Below, one piece after another: positions 1-6,669 of a stretch of DNA of 10,353 nucleotides (positions are counted from its first letter, which is position 1; each line of letters opens with the position of its first letter). The translations under genes were made by a program, and so were the position numbers. Origin of the DNA: Candidatus Neomicrothrix sp. UBA2110 (lineage in GTDB: Bacteria > Actinomycetota > Acidimicrobiia > Acidimicrobiales > Poriferisodalaceae). The stretch is taken from contig DCYM01000208.1 of NCBI GenBank assembly GCA_002331465.1, forward strand, positions 1 to 10,353. Direction: 5' to 3'. Under the pieces are notes generated by a model. It saw nothing but the letters and a program-made list of their open reading frames with translations, had not been told where the DNA came from and ran no database searches.

Positions 1-846
1 GATGGGTTCACCCCCCTGATTCTCGCGTCTCAATGGGCTCCCACGTTGCGCCTTGGGATAGCGATCATTCCGGCGTACACGAGGGGACCTGCGCTGTTGG
101 CGCAACATATTGCTTCTATATGTGAGGCTGCCCCGGGGCGTTTCGTGATGGGAATAGGCTCGTCATCGAATGTCATCGTCGAAAATTGGAATGGGATTCC
201 CTTCGAAGAGCCCTACAAACGAACCCGCGACGTCGCTCGTTTTTTGCGGAGGGCTTTAACTGGAGAGAAAGTTTCAGAAAAATACGATGGGTTCGAAGTG
301 AACGGTTTTACTCTCCGTCGAGTGCCTCAAGAACAGCCGCCCATTCTTATAGCCGCTCTTCGGCCGGGGATGCTACGACTGGCTGGAAGGGAAGGCGATG
401 GTGCCATAATTAATTGGCTATCGGCGGAAGACGTCGCGACAGTGAAGCCCTACGTTGAAGAAGGGGGCGCCCAGAAAGAAATCGTCGCGCGTATTTTCTG
501 TTGCCCGAATCCTGATGCGGAGGTTGTTCGCGCAGGGGCAAAACGAGCCATCGCCGCTTATTTGAATGTCCCGGTATACGCAGATTTTCATCGTTGGCTT
601 GGCCGCTCCGAAGATCTCGAAGGAATGTGGACCTATTGGGCGGCCGGCGATCGCAAGGCAGCTCTGGATGCCATTCCGGACCGAGTTGTCGACGAGTTAA
701 TCGTGCACGGCGCCCCCGAACAATGTCGTGAGCACATTGATCGGTACCACGCCATGGGCGTAACGACGTCAGCCATATCGATTATGCCTTTTGGAGGCAT
801 AGATCCAGTTGAGGCTGCTAGAGATCTAGCTCCAGCAGCACGTTGA
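1..846 (+). CDS. LLM-class F420-dependent oxidoreductase (Rv3093c-like), 5'-truncated by window edge
   Basis: The frame is open from base 1 and ends at a TGA at 844-846, so the N-terminus lies outside the window. The TTG at 46 sits inside conserved sequence and is not a real start. The visible 281 residues read as a luciferase-like monooxygenase TIM barrel. They show IPAYTRGPALLAQ (23-35), APGRFVMGIGSSS (44-56), a WNGIPFE segment (63-69) and the ALRPGMLRLAGREGDGAIINW stretch (119-139), all typical of actinobacterial F420-dependent members such as the Rv3093c group. Such enzymes transfer hydride between reduced F420 and an organic substrate in the cytosol; the substrate here is unknown. F420 rather than FMN use is inferred from resemblance. 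The crotonase gene follows on the same strand after 43 nt, so the two may be co-transcribed. Confidence 0.88.
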   Translation, partial: DGFTPLILASQWAPTLRLGIAIIPAYTRGPALLAQHIASICEAAPGRFVMGIGSSSNVIVENWNGIPFEEPYKRTRDVARFLRRALTGEKVSEKYDGFEVNGFTLRRVPQEQPPILIAALRPGMLRLAGREGDGAIINWLSAEDVATVKPYVEEGGAQKEIVARIFCCPNPDAEVVRAGAKRAIAAYLNVPVYADFHRWLGRSEDLEGMWTYWAAGDRKAALDAIPDRVVDELIVHGAPEQCREHIDRYHAMGVTTSAISIMPFGGIDPVEAARDLAPAAR

Positions 847-875
847 GATACTTCACCTGAATGCAAAATAATCTG

Positions 876-884
876 AAAAAGGAG
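876..884 (+). promoter_or_regulatory. Shine-Dalgarno site for the crotonase gene
   Basis: AAAAAGGAG lies five bases before the ATG at 890. It is one of the few clear ribosome binding sites in the window and fixes that start. Confidence 0.75.
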
Positions 885-889
885 ACGGC

Positions 890-1678
890 ATGGAGCTAGA
901 GACCATCGACTACGAAGTGAGGGACGGAGTAGGACACGTTCGGCTTGCTCGACCTGCTGGCGCAAACGCGGTGAACCCTCAGTTCTCTCGCGACTTACGT
1001 GACGTGATGCTCGAGATCGAATGGGACGACGCCGTAAAGGCTGTTTCAGTTACGGCAGAGGGAAAAATCTTTTGCGCTGGCGGAGACCTAAAGGAATTTA
1101 ATGAAGCGGGAGCGGGTCTACCCAAACTTACGAGTCGGATGCTCATCGACTTTCACGGCGGCATATACAAAATGAACCGTATGCCGAAGCCTTTCGTGGC
1201 CGGCGTGAACGGCGCCGCAGGGGGAGCTGGGCTCTCGATCGTGAGTGCATTCGACCTAGTCGTCGCTGGTGAGTCCTCGAAATTCACGATGGCATACACG
1301 AGAGCTGGCGTCACTCCTGATGGCACGTCCACTTATTTCGTCGCTCGCCATATTGGAGTTAGGCGAATGTTGGATCTCACTCTTACCAATCGCGTGCTTT
1401 CTGCCGAAGAGGCTGAAGCTTGGGGCTTAGTGAATCGAGTAGTGCCAGATGACGAGGTCGATACCGTGACCGCCGAACTCGCACAATCGTTAGCTGATGG
1501 CCCTAGTTGGGCGCTTGGTCATGCAAAACAGATCGTTTACGCAGGTTTTGATAGCCCCCTCGAACAAGCAGGCGAGCTCGAAGGAGTGACCATCGCCGCC
1601 GCTATGGGAACCCACGATGGTCGGGAAGGCATAGCGGCCTTCGTGGAGAAGCGCCCTCCGAACTTCATCGGCGAATAG
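890..1678 (+). CDS. Crotonase-family protein (enoyl-CoA hydratase/isomerase-like) lacking both hydratase glutamates
   Basis: This 262-residue protein has the usual crotonase length and fold markers. The first oxyanion-hole segment is KIFCAGGDLKEF (59-70), the second is VNGAAGGAGLS (106-116), and the C-terminus ends in the typical GIAAFVEKRPPNF (247-259). Aligned by eye to mitochondrial enoyl-CoA hydratase, the positions of catalytic Glu144 and Glu164 are Ser116 and Tyr136, 20 residues apart as expected. Asp144 is present in GVTPDGT, where PaaG-like isomerases and related crotonases carry a catalytic Asp. A plain hydratase is therefore unlikely. An isomerase, a hydrolase or another crotonase reaction on a CoA thioester fits better, but the substrate is unknown. 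The start is supported by a strong Shine-Dalgarno site, and the gene lies 43 nt after the F420-type oxidoreductase. Confidence 0.9.
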   Translation: MELETIDYEVRDGVGHVRLARPAGANAVNPQFSRDLRDVMLEIEWDDAVKAVSVTAEGKIFCAGGDLKEFNEAGAGLPKLTSRMLIDFHGGIYKMNRMPKPFVAGVNGAAGGAGLSIVSAFDLVVAGESSKFTMAYTRAGVTPDGTSTYFVARHIGVRRMLDLTLTNRVLSAEEAEAWGLVNRVVPDDEVDTVTAELAQSLADGPSWALGHAKQIVYAGFDSPLEQAGELEGVTIAAAMGTHDGREGIAAFVEKRPPNFIGE

Positions 1679-1691
1679 TGCCGCTTGTGGC

Positions 1692-1976
1692 TTAACTTCT
1701 TTGGTTGGCGGCGCTGATCCACCGGTCAACCAAAAATCCGCCGAGCGGGAGCGCTCCGAGAGCCATCGCCGCCAACGCGCGATACAAGGTCCAACTCATA
1801 CGCGAAAACCATCGGAAGAGCGCCGCCACGTATACCAAGTAAAGAACGCCATGTATGGGGCCTACAAGGGTCACACCTGTTTCATAAGACGCCCCGTATT
1901 TCAATACGGTCGCGACGAGCAGGAGTAGATAACTAGCCGCCTCTAGTCGCGACACCAGATGCAAAATTCGATACAT
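1692..1976 (-). CDS. DUF3817 small integral membrane protein
   Basis: This 94-residue protein (from the ATG at 1976) matches the DUF3817 pattern common in actinobacteria: RLEAASYLLLLVATVLKYG near the N-terminus, then VGPIHGVLYLVYVAALF, then a third hydrophobic stretch ending GALPLGGFLVDRW. Three membrane helices are expected, near residues 13-28, 37-54 and 62-84. An acidic residue in the first helix (Glu12) and the GPIHG turn are family hallmarks. The function of the family is not established. A GTG at 1982 would add two residues. Neither start has a visible Shine-Dalgarno site, so translation may be leaderless. The gene converges on the crotonase gene (13 nt between stops) and is head to head with the C26 hydrolase gene, with overlapping starts. 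Confidence 0.85.
   Translation of the reverse strand: MYRILHLVSRLEAASYLLLLVATVLKYGASYETGVTLVGPIHGVLYLVYVAALFRWFSRMSWTLYRALAAMALGALPLGGFLVDRWISAANQRS
1700..1734. repeat. 8-bp inverted repeat near the convergent gene ends
   Basis: TTTGGTTG at 1700-1707 is mirrored by CAACCAAA at 1727-1734 with a 19-nt loop. It lies 22 nt after the crotonase stop and inside the 3' end of the DUF3817 gene. No T-run follows on either strand, so it is not a classical intrinsic terminator, although it could slow or stop transcription from the crotonase side. Confidence 0.35.
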
Positions 1977-2712
1977 GGACACAGTTTTGCGTACCGTGCC
2001 TGTTGTGGCACCGCTTGTGGGTATTACTGGTCGAACTTCTTTGGGAGCTGTTCTTGCTTCCGGAGCCCCTCATCTCTCCGATAGTCCGGTGGATTGGTTC
2101 TTTGGTGAGTATGCGCGTCGGGTTCGCGAAGCTGGCGGTTTACCTATGGAGTTACCGACGATTGATGACCCGGTTGCTTTTGTTGATCGGCTTGATGCCC
2201 TAGTGCTCACTGGAGGCGGTGACGTAGATCCTGAACGCTGGAAAGGGCCTAGCGATAGTTCAGTCATGGTTTCGGTGGAGCGCGACGCATTCGAATTCGC
2301 ATTGCTTGAGGCTGCGCTGGAAGCCGGGGTACCTGTTTTGGGTATCTGCCGCGGCCTCCAAGTCATCAATGTGCTTTTGGGGGGCACCCTGGTGCCTCAT
2401 CTCGGATCGGCGGAAGGTGATGGTCACTCGAAGCGAACTCGAGATCGTACCGAGCGTCACCATCGCGTCGACTGCGACCCCGGCAGTATGTTGCACCACC
2501 TATATGGGCCAACAATGATGGTCAACTCGTTCCACCATCAAGCTGTCGACAAGCCTGGGGCAGCGCTAGATATAACAGCGCGATCTGAGGATGGAACGGT
2601 CGAGGGAGTCGAACATGAGAGCGGCAAGGTGCTTGGCGTCCAATGGCACCCGGAAATGTTGGCTGAGCTTGAGCCGGTCTTCGGTTGGCTTGTTGGCGCT
2701 GCTAGTGAATGA
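1975..2712 (+). CDS. Peptidase C26 / gamma-glutamyl-gamma-aminobutyrate hydrolase family protein
   Basis: This 245-residue class I glutamine-amidotransferase-like hydrolase has a complete catalytic set: nucleophile Cys125 in LGICRGLQ, then His225 and Glu227 in GVQWHPE. Other family marks are LVLTGGGDVDP (77-86), ERDAFE (102-107) and VNSFHHQAV (183-191). PuuD-type members cleave the gamma-glutamyl bond of gamma-glutamyl-GABA and related amides in the cytosol, as in putrescine breakdown. No other puu gene is visible, so the true amide substrate is open. The start is uncertain. The ATG at 1975 has no Shine-Dalgarno site and its bases overlap the start of the divergent DUF3817 gene. GTG codons at 1996 and 2005 would place the start 8 or 5 residues before PLVGITGR, closer to usual family N-termini. 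It converges on the CoA-transferase gene, 18 nt apart. Confidence 0.88.
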   Translation: MDTVLRTVPVVAPLVGITGRTSLGAVLASGAPHLSDSPVDWFFGEYARRVREAGGLPMELPTIDDPVAFVDRLDALVLTGGGDVDPERWKGPSDSSVMVSVERDAFEFALLEAALEAGVPVLGICRGLQVINVLLGGTLVPHLGSAEGDGHSKRTRDRTERHHRVDCDPGSMLHHLYGPTMMVNSFHHQAVDKPGAALDITARSEDGTVEGVEHESGKVLGVQWHPEMLAELEPVFGWLVGAASE

Positions 2713-2730
2713 GTAGAACTGTCAACCAGG

Positions 2731-3918
2731 TCACACAACACCGCGTTCTCGGAGCATCTCAATCTCAGACGGGTTGAGATCGAGAAACTCGCCGTATACG
2801 GCTTCGTTGTCCTCGCCGACGGCGTGGAAGAGGTCCAGTTGACGCAGCGTTGAACCGTGGAAACGAAGAGGGCTGTGTGGGAGAGGTATCTCTCCGAGGG
2901 TGGGATGGTTAACCCATTGTAAGAATTGTCGTTCAATTAGGTGCGCATCTTTGACGACTTCGTCTACGGCTCGAACTATGGCGATGGGAACTCCAGCTGC
3001 TGCGAATGACGAAGCGACGTCTTCTTTTGACCTTTGGTGAGTCCACTCTTCAACAAGTTCATCAACAACACCCATGTGTTGGGCACGGTCGGTGTTGTGA
3101 CGAAACCGGGGATCTTCTAGTAGGTCTGTTCTGTCGATTACTTCAAGGACTGAGCGCCAGTGTCGATTGGTGACAGAAATTAAGGCGACGTGGCCGTTAG
3201 AACATTGGTACACGTCATAGGGGGCCACACCCATGGCCGCATGTTTGTTTCCGGTTCGAGGAGCTGTCCCCGTCTGGTGCCATGAAAGCATGTTTGAACA
3301 AAGGGTGTGATAAGCCGCTTCGGCCATCGACGTTTCAACTAACCGACCCTCTCCCGTTCGTTCGACATCTAACAGTGCGGTGACGATTGCTCCATAGAGA
3401 TGAGCGCCGCCCAAGAAATCAACGAACGCTACGCCGGCTTTAACAGGCGGCTGGTCGGGGTGTCCAGTGACGCTCATGGGCCCCATGTGAGCTTGCACCG
3501 TTATGTCCATGGCAGTTTGAGCTGAGTCGGGACCACTTAGCCCGAACCCAGATGCATGGGCAAAAACCAGTCTCGGGTTGACCTTCCAGAGTGACTCAGC
3601 ATCAATATGCAGCTTCTCAGGAACTCCTGGGGCGTAGTTGACGAGAACGACGTCCGCTGCCTGTACTAAGCCGAGGAACATTTCGTGCCCCTGGGTGGAC
3701 TTGAGGTCTAGCGTGACTGCCTCTTTAGAAGAGTTCAATGCTGCATAGGGGAGAGAATCACCTCTTGCCCTCAATGGTTCCCCTCGAGTCTGCTCAACTT
3801 TGATGACGCGGGCTCCCGCCATCGCGAGGAGAAAGCCGGCATATGGCCCTTGATATATCTGCCCTAAGTCGAGGACGGTGACTCCGTGCAGCGGGAGGGA
3901 GCGATCGTTGGCATTCAC
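2731..3918 (-). CDS. Family III CoA-transferase (CaiB/BaiF type)
   Basis: This 395-residue protein has the usual length for CaiB/BaiF transferases. The N-terminal pattern LPLHGVTVLDLGQIYQGPYAGFLLAMAGARVIKVE spans residues 8-42, and NSSKEAVTLDLKS (62-74) follows. The likely catalytic Asp138, which forms the acyl-aspartyl anhydride in this family, sits in AMDITVQAHMG. A GRLVETSMAEAAY segment (191-203) and a C-terminal GEIPLPHSPLRF (342-353) complete the family pattern. The enzyme would move CoA from a donor thioester to a carboxylic acid without ATP; the acid is unknown. The GTG start overlaps the stop of the upstream acyl-CoA dehydrogenase gene as GTGA, so translation of the two is probably coupled. 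This pairing suggests that the transferred acyl-CoA is the dehydrogenase substrate, as in caiA/caiB-like pairs. It is the last gene of the minus-strand row. Confidence 0.92.
   Translation of the reverse strand: MNANDRSLPLHGVTVLDLGQIYQGPYAGFLLAMAGARVIKVEQTRGEPLRARGDSLPYAALNSSKEAVTLDLKSTQGHEMFLGLVQAADVVLVNYAPGVPEKLHIDAESLWKVNPRLVFAHASGFGLSGPDSAQTAMDITVQAHMGPMSVTGHPDQPPVKAGVAFVDFLGGAHLYGAIVTALLDVERTGEGRLVETSMAEAAYHTLCSNMLSWHQTGTAPRTGNKHAAMGVAPYDVYQCSNGHVALISVTNRHWRSVLEVIDRTDLLEDPRFRHNTDRAQHMGVVDELVEEWTHQRSKEDVASSFAAAGVPIAIVRAVDEVVKDAHLIERQFLQWVNHPTLGEIPLPHSPLRFHGSTLRQLDLFHAVGEDNEAVYGEFLDLNPSEIEMLRERGVV
3915..3918 (-). promoter_or_regulatory. GTGA start/stop overlap coupling dehydrogenase and CoA-transferase
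   Basis: Read on the minus strand, GTGA contains the GTG start of the CoA-transferase and the TGA stop of the acyl-CoA dehydrogenase. Such four-base overlaps usually mean that ribosomes ending one gene start the next, giving similar amounts of the two proteins. Confidence 0.75.
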
Positions 3919-5081
3919 TTGAAACTGCCACCGAGAATGTCTCGGGCCATGATTAGTCGTTGAACTTCGCTAGGACCTTCACCAATTCGCCGGATTCGTA
4001 GCTCGCGGTACCAACGCTCAAGGGGCAAATCTTTCGTGACTCCAACCCCACCGTGGATTTGAATGCATCTATCAACAACGCGGCTACTCGCCTCGCTTGC
4101 GATGAGCTTCGCCATAGCGGCTTCGGTGCGGAAACGGTCTCCACTATCTGCCTTTTGTGCCGCTGCTAAGACGCAATATCGGGCGTGACGGATATCGATC
4201 TCGTTGTCGACGATCATCCATTGGATTGCTTGCTTCTCGGCTAGTACGGAGCCGAATGCGGTGCGATTTTTTGCCCAGTCAATTGCCATTTCTTGGGCAC
4301 GAATCGCGGGCCCGATACAGCCGGCGGCATAAGGAATTCGCTGGCGGCTCAGCCGATCATTTGCGATGGCAAAACCTCCGTTTACTTCTCCAAGAATATT
4401 TTCTTGAGGAACTCGTAATTCTTCGAACTGTAACTCGGTCGCGTAATGGGTGGCCCGCAAGGTATGGACCACTCGACGAACGTGGAAGCCCGGAGTGTCG
4501 GTATCAATAATAAAAGCGGTGACTCCATTGCGTCCCGGGTCGTCAGATGTGCGTGCAAACACGAGTGCGTAATCGGCTTTGTCTGCGCCGGAAATATAGA
4601 GCTTTGAGCCGTTAAGGACCCACTCATCGCCATCCTGAATGCCTCGGGTTTGAATCGCGCGAGCGGGATCCGAACCTCCCGAGGGCTCGGTGAGAGCAAA
4701 GCAACCCTTCTTCTCGCCCCGAAGCGTCGGGTAGAGCCACCGCTCTTTTTGGCTATCGGTAGCTTCATATAGCTGAGCGAGGCCTGCTCCACCGAAGACT
4801 CCGTAACACGGGTTGTACAAACCGGCCCGGTGCTGAGACATTTCTATGGCCATCAACGCGCGCGTCGTGGTGTCGAGACCTGGACCGCCGTATTCCTCAG
4901 GAATGTCGAGCCCGTAGAAGCCCATCGACCGAGTCATCGTGATAAGTCGGTCCTGGTCATCTGGAGCTAGCGAACCCGCGTCGGGATCAAGCTCATCTTC
5001 TAACGGGACGATCTCGGTTTGGACAAAACGCCTCGTCGTGTCGACGATCATTTGCTGTTCTTCGTTAAGGCTGAAATCCAT
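3915..5081 (-). CDS. Acyl-CoA dehydrogenase family protein
   Basis: This complete 388-residue flavoprotein has the three-domain acyl-CoA dehydrogenase layout. The helical N-terminal part begins MDFSLNEEQQMIVDTTRRF. The FAD/substrate motif is CFALTEPSGGSD (127-138). The C-terminal helical domain has RTAFGSVLAEKQAIQW (273-288) and IHGGVGVTKDLPLERWYREL (342-361). Glu368 in RIGEGPSEVQ occupies the place of the catalytic base of medium-chain enzymes. It would oxidise an acyl-CoA to the 2-enoyl-CoA and pass electrons to an electron-transfer flavoprotein not encoded here. Chain length and branching cannot be deduced. The gene starts 9 nt after the GIY-YIG-like gene, with only a weak GAG-type ribosome site, and overlaps the CoA-transferase gene by four bases. 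Confidence 0.93.
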   Translation of the reverse strand: MDFSLNEEQQMIVDTTRRFVQTEIVPLEDELDPDAGSLAPDDQDRLITMTRSMGFYGLDIPEEYGGPGLDTTTRALMAIEMSQHRAGLYNPCYGVFGGAGLAQLYEATDSQKERWLYPTLRGEKKGCFALTEPSGGSDPARAIQTRGIQDGDEWVLNGSKLYISGADKADYALVFARTSDDPGRNGVTAFIIDTDTPGFHVRRVVHTLRATHYATELQFEELRVPQENILGEVNGGFAIANDRLSRQRIPYAAGCIGPAIRAQEMAIDWAKNRTAFGSVLAEKQAIQWMIVDNEIDIRHARYCVLAAAQKADSGDRFRTEAAMAKLIASEASSRVVDRCIQIHGGVGVTKDLPLERWYRELRIRRIGEGPSEVQRLIMARDILGGSFK

Positions 5082-5090
5082 CTCGGTCTC

Positions 5091-5426
5091 TCAGTTGGGG
5101 GATAATCGGCCTACTCGGCCCTCTTCATCTCTTTGATGGTCAGGGAGTTGGCCGTGGTCATGTAGATGCAGCATCAAAAGTTCGTCCCAGCGACTCCGGT
5201 AGTTCGAAGTGAATTCGTATCGAAAGAGCGTGGCTTTTTTGCCGTGTAACTGGATTTCGTGTTCGAGAGCACTTCGTATACCGAAAGGATGTTTCGCGCC
5301 GGCATAACCCACTGACAAAACATTGCCGTCGCTATCTGCGACCTGGTACACGCCTAGCTGGGCTTGTAAAGATGACACGGAGTCGCTGTCGAGGCGCTCC
5401 CAAGGTTTGTCGAGTCGTATGCCCAT
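5091..5426 (-). CDS. Small GIY-YIG-like domain protein, function unknown
   Basis: This 111-residue protein is not a known metabolic enzyme. It resembles a minimal GIY-YIG fold: GVYQVADSDGNVLSVGYAG (25-43) stands for the GIY and YIG strands, with FGIR (48-51) providing the conserved Arg51. RWDELLMLHLHDHGQLP (79-95) carries Glu82, where GIY-YIG nucleases have their metal-binding Glu; the usual Asn after it is not seen. I recall similar actinobacterial proteins annotated only as domains of unknown function, and I cannot confirm the family name. The ATG at 5426 is preceded by AGGG five bases upstream. The gene starts one base after the amidohydrolase stop and ends 9 nt before the acyl-CoA dehydrogenase, so it is an integral member of the catabolic row. 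No mobile-element context supports a homing endonuclease. The tail after residue 97 is charged and probably disordered. Confidence 0.8.
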   Translation of the reverse strand: MGIRLDKPWERLDSDSVSSLQAQLGVYQVADSDGNVLSVGYAGAKHPFGIRSALEHEIQLHGKKATLFRYEFTSNYRSRWDELLMLHLHDHGQLPDHQRDEEGRVGRLSPN

Positions 5427-5427
5427 T

Positions 5428-6624
5428 TCAACCCTGGTTGCAGAGTAGTTGTGGTATTCCCTGGCCCATTAGATCCTCAAAGTTCGTTCGAAAAAACCGA
5501 TCCTGTGCCTCCACCGAAAGAGTTTTGACCTCTGTGTCGAAACGTCGCAGGGGATTTCGGCCACCTTCGACGTGGGGGAAATCTGAACTGAACATACAAA
5601 TCTCCTCTCCGGTGTTTTCGATAATCCATTTAGTTGGTTCGGTCGGGAAAGGGGTGACTCTTACTTGTCGCCGTATGTAATCAGAAGGCCGCAAACTAAG
5701 ATTTTTCAACCGGTCTTCATGCCGTTCAAAGGCGTCGAACGCTGCCTCGAGTTGGCGCATAAACGAAGGCACCCAAGCTGCGCCAAGCTCGATCACGCCG
5801 ATTTTCAGTTCGGGAAATCGTTCCAAGACGCCATCGAAAACCAACATAGAGAGTGCCTGAATAGGCGGCGAGGAGATCGCCATATAAGACACTGATCGGA
5901 AGTTCTCGCCTCCACCATGAAAGTCTGGCTCAGGTGGTTGACCGTTGTTGCGGTGCTGGGAGGGCATCACCAATTCCGGCGTTGCTACGTGCATCACGAC
6001 CGGCACACCTGCCTCTTGAGCTTGAGCCCAGACGTTGTCGAAAGCGACGTGGCTGTGAGCATGATTCTTCGGCATGCGGTTCGGTATCAAGAGAGCAGAA
6101 GTGCCCTCCTCAATTGCCTCTTTGGCGCAGGGAGCTGCTCGATCCAGATCCTGGAGTGGAATGTAGGCAACCGGAAGAAGGCGAGGATCATCGCTACAAA
6201 AAGATGTTTGCGCTCGGTTTGCTGCAGAAGCTGTTTCGTAGGTAAGTCTTGCCGGCGCATCATGCTCCATTACCTCGAGGAGGGTATTGGGCATGGTTGG
6301 GAAGATGAGTTGGCTTGCGAAACCCATGTGGTTGAGAGCCTCGCTGCGATCTGCGGCGTCCCAAGCCCCGTGGGCTCGGTAGTTTTTCCTCAGCATGATT
6401 TCTGCCTCGGCTGTCGCCCGAAATTCTGGGTCCGTCTGCAGTGATCTGCAATGATCAATTTCTCTGAAAATTGGGGTTTGTTCGGTTATAGAGAAATTTC
6501 CCCGAGCATATTCTCGAACCTCACGAGACGCGAATTCGTCAAGCCACTCGGGCGGCTCCATAGTGTGCGAATCAGCATCGTGAATAACTCGGTCTTCGAC
6601 GTACGGCACGACTGGCTCCTCCAC
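5428..6624 (-). CDS. Amidohydrolase-related metal-dependent hydrolase/decarboxylase (COG2159 type)
   Basis: This 398-residue protein has the marks of the Amidohydro_2 TIM-barrel family. IHDADSHTMEPPEW (14-27) has the Asp-X-X-X-His form of the N-terminal metal site. VVMHVATPE (209-217) carries His212. FPELKIGVIELGAAWVPSFM (270-289) includes Glu279, and FSSDFPHVEGGRNP (345-358) holds Asp348 and His351. Members hydrolyse C-N or C-C bonds or decarboxylate aromatic acids with a bound metal, usually zinc or manganese. The reaction here is unknown, but the operon with CoA enzymes suggests catabolism of a ring or carboxylic acid. The start used is GTG at 6624, with no Shine-Dalgarno site; an in-frame GTG five codons later is an alternative. 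It lies 45 nt after dapD and 1 nt before the GIY-YIG-like gene. Confidence 0.88.
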   Translation of the reverse strand: MEEPVVPYVEDRVIHDADSHTMEPPEWLDEFASREVREYARGNFSITEQTPIFREIDHCRSLQTDPEFRATAEAEIMLRKNYRAHGAWDAADRSEALNHMGFASQLIFPTMPNTLLEVMEHDAPARLTYETASAANRAQTSFCSDDPRLLPVAYIPLQDLDRAAPCAKEAIEEGTSALLIPNRMPKNHAHSHVAFDNVWAQAQEAGVPVVMHVATPELVMPSQHRNNGQPPEPDFHGGGENFRSVSYMAISSPPIQALSMLVFDGVLERFPELKIGVIELGAAWVPSFMRQLEAAFDAFERHEDRLKNLSLRPSDYIRRQVRVTPFPTEPTKWIIENTGEEICMFSSDFPHVEGGRNPLRRFDTEVKTLSVEAQDRFFRTNFEDLMGQGIPQLLCNQG

Positions 6625-6669
6625 GTAGTGACCGAATCGTAGTGGTGTGGAGTATCCACGTGTCGAAAG

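Noticed and set aside
46..846. TTG at 46 as the start of the F420-type oxidoreductase
   Set aside because: The same frame is open to base 1, and the residues before 46 continue the family pattern, so the gene is cut by the window edge.
633..965. Minus-strand open frame of 110 codons over the oxidoreductase/crotonase junction
   Set aside because: It overlaps two well-supported plus-strand genes and has no recognisable motif.
4382..4792. Minus-strand open frame of 136 codons inside the acyl-CoA dehydrogenase
   Set aside because: It is an alternative frame of a complete gene with unambiguous motifs, and its composition looks random.
5091..5426. GIY-YIG-like protein as a homing endonuclease or mobile-element gene
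   Set aside because: There are no intron, intein or IS boundaries, and the gene is tightly packed with metabolic neighbours in an intact operon.
5917..6444. Plus-strand open frame of 175 codons opposite the amidohydrolase
   Set aside because: It lies antisense inside a well-supported enzyme gene, shows no domain pattern and is Cys/Trp/Arg-rich as expected of a shadow frame.
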